A DNA stretch of 64,000 bases from Actinernus sp. WN-2022 (Eukaryota > Cnidaria > Anthozoa > Actiniaria > Actinernidae). How positions within the stretch are numbered: position 1 is the stretch's first letter; each line of letters starts with the position of its first letter. The stretch lies in assembly GCA_030867875.1 (NCBI GenBank), contig JAOWCC010000287.1, positions 751,501 through 815,500 of the forward strand, read 5' to 3'. Shown here one piece after another: positions 58,307 through 64,000 of the stretch. Made by a program: the position numbers and the translations under genes. The notes beneath the pieces are model-generated. The model ran no database searches. It was not told where the DNA came from and worked only from the letters and a program-made list of their open reading frames with translations.

Positions 58307-58438
58307 AAATTGCCGATGTAGACAACCACAAGCAAAAATAGAAAACGAGTAGCATCGCAAAAAGAAAAAAAGAAGAAGACAAAAAAAAAAAGAAATAAGA
58401 CAAAAAAAAAAAAAAAAAGAAATAAGACAAAAAAAGCC
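58307..58438 (+). repeat. A-rich low-complexity tract
   Basis: Polypurine runs (AAGAAAAAAAGAAGAAGAC, then repeated GAAATAAGACAAAAAAAAAA), mirrored as T-rich at 58675-58806. Conceptual phenylalanine/leucine-rich frames on the other strand are artefacts of this composition. Confidence 0.85.
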
Positions 58439-58674
58439 GTGCACAATTACAAAAGTAAGTTATATCTGAACCGTCGCACTACCTAGTAGCTTACTAGTAA
58501 GCTTACTAGTATCGTATCGTATTGCATCGTATCGCATCGTCGTATTTTATACAGCTACGTGCATAAAATACGACGATGCGATACGATGCAATACGATACG
58601 ATACTAGTAAGCTTACTAGTAAGCTACTAGGTAGTGCGACGGTTCAGATATAACTTACTTTTGTAATTGTGCAC
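58439..58674. repeat. Central palindrome junction, 236 bp
   Basis: Perfect arms of about 112 bp around a 12-bp imperfect loop (58551-58562, ACAGCTACGTGC). From outside in, each arm contains a 35-bp copy of internal PolB sequence (58439-58473, equal to 56920-56954), TAGCTTACTAGTAAGCTTAC, and degenerate ATCGT/ATCGC pentamers (ATCGTATCGTATTGCATCGT). It resembles a concatemer junction or replication origin hairpin; that function is inferred. Confidence 0.9.
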
Positions 58675-58806
58675 GGCTTTTTTTGTCTTATTTCTTTTTT
58701 TTTTTTTTTTTGTCTTATTTCTTTTTTTTTTTGTCTTCTTCTTTTTTTCTTTTTGCGATGCTACTCGTTTTCTATTTTTGCTTGTGGTTGTCTACATCGG
58801 CAATTT

Positions 58807-59400
58807 CTATTCCATTTCGAGTGGTGGTCTATGTGGGGTTGGTCTACTTTTTTCTTTCAATTTGGCGGGACCAATGTGGCTACTCTTTTCTTCTTCTAAT
58901 TTGGTGGAATCTATGTGGGTGCTCTTTTCTGCCTTTTGATACATTACGAATGTGTAGGATATAGCAAGGATGTCGAGAAGCACAAATAGCCATACTACTC
59001 CTTGGGTTTTCGATTCTGCCATTTCGGCTCGCAGTGTTGCAGCGGTTAGATCTGTCTCCAGTTTTTGTACGTACTCCAGTATTAGTTGTTGGTCTACATC
59101 ATCCTGCATTGGCTCGGTTGCATCCAACTCTAGGATAGGGGATTGTTGGCTTTCCACTAGGATTTGCACTTTTTCTTCTAGCTCTAGTATACGATCTAGG
59201 ATTGCTATATCCTGCGTTGGCTTTTGGATTTCGGTCTCGGGTTGCATAGTCGGAGAAGTGGGAGGCGTTTCCAAACCTTTCTGGATTCGGTAGGCTCTAC
59301 CTTGCCCTATGCCGTAGAGTCGAATTGCCTCTCGAATGCCAACCTCTCCCGAAGCAATACTTTGGATCTGGTCTGGCGAAAGAACTTTTTTGATTGTCAT
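58807..59400 (-). CDS. HTH-coiled-coil membrane protein, 197 aa (right arm)
   Basis: Mirror copy of 57713-58306 with an identical predicted protein; ATG at 59400. The two copies converge on the central palindrome. Confidence 0.65.
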   Translation of the reverse strand: MTIKKVLSPDQIQSIASGEVGIREAIRLYGIGQGRAYRIQKGLETPPTSPTMQPETEIQKPTQDIAILDRILELEEKVQILVESQQSPILELDATEPMQDDVDQQLILEYVQKLETDLTAATLRAEMAESKTQGVVWLFVLLDILAISYTFVMYQKAEKSTHIDSTKLEEEKSSHIGPAKLKEKSRPTPHRPPLEME

Positions 59401-59536
59401 CGTATCGTCGTATTTATATATGTATATGTCTCTTCAACACGTACCTAGGGACGATATCTGTGGGTCTTGGGAAAGGTGGTCAATGTTCTATCCGATACGG
59501 GCCTGGAAGAAAGCCATGGCTATGGTGGTGAGGATT

Positions 59537-62500
59537 CTAAGATAGTAACTCATCTATGAAATCATCCATGTCTGGAATTATGTTTTTATGCCCATAGGCT
59601 AATGTATCGATTCCGTTTTCTGCAATCCATCGCTTGGAGTCGAATGGTGAGAGAGATACTTTATTCATATGCATGCCATACATTCTATGACCTTCACTTC
59701 GAAGCATATCCATGCCATGGCGGAATACTTTCTTGTCTAGCAAGCACTCTTTGTATTGCTCATGACGAATGCGATGTTTCACAACTGCCTTCTTCGTACC
59801 TTTGGCTTTCCTAATCTCTTCGCCGTCTCCTTTCAAGATCGAGTAGAGCTTTGATCGTAGTCCAATGTATTCGATGATGGGAACACCTCCACATTCATCT
59901 TTCATTTTGCCAAGTACTTTCTTGTTGGATGCGTTGTATGATGGGTGGTCTTCGTTGTAGTTGCTTGTATCGTAGAAATGTTCATTGGCTTTCATGTCTG
60001 CATAGATGTCTTCAGTTTCGATGTGTAGTAAAAGACTGTCGGTATCTGTGTAGAGTAGATTACAACGTTGTCCATACTGCTGTTTGAGCTCGTTGTAGTA
60101 GAAGTCATACATTAGATGTTTTGAGAGATCTAGAATCGACATTCCAACGTATACTGGGCGGTTCAGATATAACTTACTTTTGTAATTGTGCACAGCAGCT
60201 AGATCATTGTCAAAGATCGTAGAGCGAGCATAACTAGGTTTATTCAAGAGACGTTGTAGTCTGATTCCTTCTGAGGAGCGAATTAGTTTGACATCTACAC
60301 GCTTTCTTAGATTCTCCATTGTCTTACCAAACACACTATTGTTCATCAATTTGTAGAGGTCCTGCTCGAATGGGCTCTTTGCTTGTTTTCGTAATTCTGT
60401 ATTCATTTGTATGTATGGCTTCATCCATGGTGATTGATCGAATCGTAGTGCTCTATGGATCTTTTTCAAACGCATACCAAGAGATATATATAGCTGTAGA
60501 TTGCGGTAGTGGAGCACATATCGCTCTTTATCATATAAGTTAGGTACGAGCTTTTCCGTTTTCAAGGATCCATTTCCTTTGTATAGCTCTTCGAATAGAT
60601 TTGTCTGATACTCTGAGAACCAAGCTTTATTCACTTGCATTCTTTCAGGAGCTAACGGATAGTTGTTGTGCATATCGTGAAGTTCTCGAGGATATTCAAG
60701 GTCAACTTCTAGGATGTAACCTACATCAGAATCGATTTCGTGTTGGATGATTTCTTCTTTTGTTGGCATACACCACTCGAATCCCCCAGTTGGTAGATAT
60801 TGACTCATGGCCCATCCATATAGGTTGTTGGCATCAAGATAGAGTATATAGCTACTTGGCTTATCGGGATCGAAATCGGGTACGTTTGGATTGTTTGCCT
60901 TGGCATTGCGTTGAGACACCATAGATATTCCACCACGTAGACCTTTCTCAACGAATAGATGCATGTCATAGTCGGTCAATAGTTCCAGCTCCACTCCGGT
61001 CTTCCTTAACAATGCATCCCAAGAGAGACCAGGGCTGGTGTAGTAATGCGCAGGATCTAATCCGTAGTTTTGCATACATGTTGCCCGAAAGGTCTCAAAG
61101 ACATCTGCCAGAAGAAGCACGTCAGTTTGGAGGTAAAGGTCGTGGTAGTCACCTAATGTCTTACAATCAAATACGTTCCAAACTTCTAGTGCATGTTCAT
61201 AATCTTCGTCAGATATGTCCTCTAGGCTTAGCTTACTATAGAACGATTCCTTTGGTGGAAGGGAAGTCTCAGTGAATCTTTCCCAAGAGTCCATGTACTC
61301 ATATGGATAAACGCCCTTGCGTAGTAGCAACTTGTTTCTCTCTGGGTCGGGTGTATACTTCGTAGTTTGTTGAAAGGTGTCTGGGGTAGAACTCTCTACC
61401 AGCTTGCCAAGAGAGGATGGTAGAAATTGCAAGCTATCAATGAACCGTAGGTTGCCAAGTGAGAATGAAATGTATTTCTCCATATTATTTGGAATGCAAG
61501 AGATATCACCCTCTGTCTTGGAAATAGATTGCATCAGTAGGTGAGAATCGTAACCACGTAGATTGTGGAATACAACTGGGATGATAGGTGAGATACGTAA
61601 TTTGAGATTACATACTTTATGTGCTGCACCTCGAAACTCACCTGTGATGTGGCAATGGTCACGTACTCTATCTTTACCAACCAACGGTTTCTGACAGATA
61701 TGACAAAGAATTGCTCTTTTATAATCTCTATTGTCTTTCATTGACATGTGTAGTGGCTTGGCAACTTGGTCCTTTATCTTCGTTTCTTCTTCTTGTACAG
61801 ACTTTAGAAAGCATTCGATTGTATCCGGACCTCGATATATTACTGGTGGTTTGCTATAACCATCGGAACGTATGACGATGTAGGAGAATCCACAGGGAAT
61901 GTGTTCTTCAGTTTTCATTGTATTGCTCTTTCCAGGGTCTTGGGCAGGTCCTTCGATCTTAGTGGTTAAGGCCTCAAGGTCTGCATAGATAACGTATGGA
62001 ACTTTGAGCTGTTTGTGGATGTTCTGAAATGAGACTTTGTTGTTCTCATTGGTGGGCATCTCGATTCGAATGGCTCGATCGTTGACTCCATTACATTCTG
62101 GGATGTGCTTCACAAGAAGAGATTCGTTGGAATATCCATGTAGGCATCGTTCGCAGAAGTGCTTCCTACATTTGTGTTTTGTCTGATCGAATAGTAGGCG
62201 GTTGAAATCCTTGATCTGGCAGTAGTGTTGTATACCACTATCTGGGCACTCTATAAGCAGCATGTTGATGCGCTTTGAGAAGGTCTCCTTCGATATGTGG
62301 TGTACAATCAAACACTTTTCCTTTGGATCCCAACCATACACGTTGATTTCATTTTGCTTCTCCAAGCGTGGTATTTGCGAAATTGGTGTTGGTGAGTCTA
62401 CCCCTTCGTGTTTCGGCCAATCTTCCTTTCGATACTTTGATATTCTCTCGGGGTGTATTGCAACTGGATGCAGAGTTGCCGTTATCACCCAAAATGCGCA

Positions 62501-63004
62501 ATGGTCATCATAGTTCTTTACATTGATCACGGCTTTCTTATTCGCGATTTCTTTAGGTAGTGGTAAGTATGAACCTCCTTGTAGTGGTTGATATCGAGCG
62601 ATGTTCACCCATAGAATGTTGACTTTATCTATGATCCAGTTTGATCCTCGACTGATCCATTTCTCGATGTAGTTATAGATCTGAGCATGCGCTTCTACTA
62701 TTACTCCACGGGTATAAGAACTGTCGGTCAGAACTGCTTGTGAACTCCTAAATGTGCTTGTATCGTATACCGAACCCTCAGGCTTGTCGAGACGGAGAGT
62801 TATATTCAAAGCTAGCTGAACCTTGACGCTATTTAAGTCTTGTAGCTCTTCATTGATCTTTTCGGTAGTCTGCTTTCGCACACCGGCAAGGAAAGCAGCT
62901 GGGTCTGCTTCTAGAGGATTACCGTCGGGAACGTCCATCTTCCATCCGTGTAAATAACCCTTAATGCCGGGCACTTGGATAAACGTTAGTACATGTTCAG
63001 CCAT
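59537..63004 (-). CDS. Family B DNA polymerase, 1155 aa (right arm)
   Basis: Mirror copy of the left-arm PolB, ATG at 63004. It lacks two codons relative to the left copy in the segment between LEKQNEI and NVYGWDP (a 6-bp in-frame difference near 62344). All exonuclease and polymerase motifs are intact. Two complete polymerase genes in one palindrome is a remarkable arrangement. Confidence 0.92.
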   Translation of the reverse strand: MAEHVLTFIQVPGIKGYLHGWKMDVPDGNPLEADPAAFLAGVRKQTTEKINEELQDLNSVKVQLALNITLRLDKPEGSVYDTSTFRSSQAVLTDSSYTRGVIVEAHAQIYNYIEKWISRGSNWIIDKVNILWVNIARYQPLQGGSYLPLPKEIANKKAVINVKNYDDHCAFWVITATLHPVAIHPERISKYRKEDWPKHEGVDSPTPISQIPRLEKQNEINVYGWDPKEKCLIVHHISKETFSKRINMLLIECPDSGIQHYCQIKDFNRLLFDQTKHKCRKHFCERCLHGYSNESLLVKHIPECNGVNDRAIRIEMPTNENNKVSFQNIHKQLKVPYVIYADLEALTTKIEGPAQDPGKSNTMKTEEHIPCGFSYIVIRSDGYSKPPVIYRGPDTIECFLKSVQEEETKIKDQVAKPLHMSMKDNRDYKRAILCHICQKPLVGKDRVRDHCHITGEFRGAAHKVCNLKLRISPIIPVVFHNLRGYDSHLLMQSISKTEGDISCIPNNMEKYISFSLGNLRFIDSLQFLPSSLGKLVESSTPDTFQQTTKYTPDPERNKLLLRKGVYPYEYMDSWERFTETSLPPKESFYSKLSLEDISDEDYEHALEVWNVFDCKTLGDYHDLYLQTDVLLLADVFETFRATCMQNYGLDPAHYYTSPGLSWDALLRKTGVELELLTDYDMHLFVEKGLRGGISMVSQRNAKANNPNVPDFDPDKPSSYILYLDANNLYGWAMSQYLPTGGFEWCMPTKEEIIQHEIDSDVGYILEVDLEYPRELHDMHNNYPLAPERMQVNKAWFSEYQTNLFEELYKGNGSLKTEKLVPNLYDKERYVLHYRNLQLYISLGMRLKKIHRALRFDQSPWMKPYIQMNTELRKQAKSPFEQDLYKLMNNSVFGKTMENLRKRVDVKLIRSSEGIRLQRLLNKPSYARSTIFDNDLAAVHNYKSKLYLNRPVYVGMSILDLSKHLMYDFYYNELKQQYGQRCNLLYTDTDSLLLHIETEDIYADMKANEHFYDTSNYNEDHPSYNASNKKVLGKMKDECGGVPIIEYIGLRSKLYSILKGDGEEIRKAKGTKKAVVKHRIRHEQYKECLLDKKVFRHGMDMLRSEGHRMYGMHMNKVSLSPFDSKRWIAENGIDTLAYGHKNIIPDMDDFIDELLS

Positions 63005-63098
63005 TCTCACAAATGAAGTCCTAAGGTGGTACTATATATTAATGTAGTTATATGTTTAACAGGGACTATCATGTTGAGTAAAAAGCAAGGTCCAACAT

Positions 63099-63404
63099 CT
63101 AACAGATAATGAAATTTGTGTTGGGACAGTTCTTCTTCTTATGTCTCCATAAATTGGCGCAACAGCTTAGCTCTCTTCCGCAATTCTCACAAATGTATTG
63201 CTTTGGAGTCTTAACGCAGGGGGTCTTACGATCTTCTAGGTGATGTTTCAGACGTCCACTCCACTGAAATACTCTTCCGCACTTTTCGCAAGTCTCATGT
63301 ATAGGGGGCTTTGGAGTTTTAACGCATGGGGTCTTGCGGTCTTCCAGGTGATGTTTCAGGTGCTGACTCCTCTTAAATACTCTTCCACACTTTTCACATT
63401 CCAT
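63099..63404 (-). CDS. Triple C2H2 zinc-finger protein, 101 aa (right arm)
   Basis: Mirror copy of 53703-54008, identical protein, ATG at 63404. The duplicated upstream modules lie at about 63049-63103 and 63434-63488 in mirror positions. Confidence 0.8.
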   Translation of the reverse strand: MECEKCGRVFKRSQHLKHHLEDRKTPCVKTPKPPIHETCEKCGRVFQWSGRLKHHLEDRKTPCVKTPKQYICENCGRELSCCANLWRHKKKNCPNTNFIIC

Positions 63405-63638
63405 CTCATATGGATTATATATCTTAGTAAATCTATATGTTTAACAGGGACTATCGTGTGGAGTAAAAAGCAAGGTCCAACATCTAACAAAGGAAATACT
63501 ATAATGTATTCGTTCGTTAGCCTTGCATTCGTTCGTTGGTTTTGCATTCGTGGATGGCCTTGGGTGTGGTTGACGTTTGGTATTGCTATGCTTCGCCTGT
63601 TGGTCTACATTCGTTGCCAGACACAATCCTCTCCTCGG

Positions 63639-64000
63639 TCATATCGGCATGCCTCCTGGAGTGCTTGCAATTTCATGGATACTCGAATGTACCAGTAGCA
63701 ACGTAGGTCGTCGTCGTTTTCGATGTTCCACACTGCTTTGTTGGACAGAATCTTTTTTGGTAGCTGTACCAGGCAGCCTACAGATCTCACGAAGCTGTCG
63801 AGGAAAACCCCATAGATGGACGAATGTGTAGTACTGCTTTGCATCTTTTGCCCCTACCAAGAGCTTGTATTCTTTGTGGGATAGAAATAGGCCTGGGCGG
63901 GCTCGTAGTAGCTCTTGGAGAAGGGCGAGAAACTTGCCGTTGGTGTCCTGCACGCGCTTTCGGAAGGAAATGGGAGGTGGTACGATAGAAGGTGGGGGAG
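63639..64000 (-). CDS. HTH-like proline-rich protein, C-terminal part (right arm, cut by window end)
   Basis: Mirror copy of 52929-53468. The visible part covers the proline run (ending ...PPTFY region at the window edge) through the stop. The start would fall near 64178, outside the window. The overlapping PolB-like fragment is mirrored at 63605-63844. Confidence 0.55.
   Translation of the reverse strand, partial: PPPSIVPPPISFRKRVQDTNGKFLALLQELLRARPGLFLSHKEYKLLVGAKDAKQYYTFVHLWGFPRQLREICRLPGTATKKDSVQQSSVEHRKRRRPTLLLVHSSIHEIASTPGGMPI

Larger units (their letters stand above)
52348..64000. mobile_element. PolB-bearing palindromic Polinton-like element (right end beyond window)
   Basis: It begins AGTAGTATATAAAGTGGGGG at 52348. 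From the centre at 58556/58557 the two arms mirror each other (x pairs with 117113-x, shifting to 117107-x beyond a 6-bp indel). The arms differ by that indel in PolB and very few substitutions, so the structure is very young. Each arm carries an HTH/proline-rich gene, a triple zinc finger, PolB and an HTH/coiled-coil membrane protein. No integrase, ATPase or capsid gene in the visible part. By symmetry the right terminus should fall near 64759. The left flank TGCAGG would be the target duplication. Confidence 0.8.

Noticed and set aside
58149..58964. Phenylalanine-rich frames on both strands around the palindrome centre
   Set aside because: They are complements of the A-rich tracts and the tail of the 197-aa genes.

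Overview
The window is eukaryotic genomic DNA, most likely from an anthozoan cnidarian (coral or anemone type). Three things point there: host exons of an Ig/fibronectin-III receptor-like gene with GT-AG introns; a dense population of nested DNA transposons, MITEs, SINE-like and CR1/L2-like LINE copies; and Polinton (Maverick)-type elements whose structural genes resemble families I recall from cnidarian genomes. No bacterial operon, rRNA, intact tRNA gene or CRISPR array was seen. Assignment to a genus is not possible from the sequence alone.

Layout. 1-14.6 kb: one minus-strand LINE (SGNH-type ORF1 at 12072-14252; ORF2 endonuclease and reverse transcriptase at 11992-1), broken by two later insertions. 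The first is a non-autonomous DNA element (about 1.36-4.19 kb). The second is a 5,974-bp palindromic element (4619-10592) with a perfect 6-bp target duplication CACAGG and the same three small genes in each arm. 15-23.6 kb: two host exons, MITEs, LINE relics and an 8-bp microsatellite. 23.6-29.3 kb: a palindrome-rich composite element with transposons nested inside transposons. 29312-44173: a complete 14.86-kb Polinton/adinto-type element. 44.2-52.3 kb: two more host exons (all four exons are minus strand, phase 1-1), a minisatellite and LINE/MITE debris. 52348 to past the window end: a second, larger palindromic element with one protein-primed-type PolB gene per arm, convergent on a central palindrome at 58556/58557.

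The full Polinton encodes a PolB, a retroviral-type DDE integrase, an A32/FtsK-like packaging ATPase, a double-jelly-roll-type major capsid candidate, a penton-like candidate, several membrane or structural accessory proteins and, unusually, a TFIIB-like transcription factor. I could not find an adenain/Ulp1-type maturation protease. Each terminal repeat is itself a 233-bp fold-back hairpin. Two related hairpins in inverted orientation bracket the block from the TFIIB-like gene to the last structural gene. Compact TATA-type promoters lie only a few tens of bases before the start codons.

The most unusual theme is that all three Polinton-like elements (termini AGTAGT...ACTACT) show inverted duplication at some scale: the terminal hairpins of the complete Polinton, the whole of the 5.97-kb element, and the whole of the roughly 12.4-kb PolB element. 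I infer a fold-back (hairpin or concatemer-junction) replication step whose products are captured by integration. The clean 6-bp target duplication and LINE continuity around the 5.97-kb palindrome argue that it integrated as a unit and is not an assembly error. The larger palindrome runs out of the window and is less certain.
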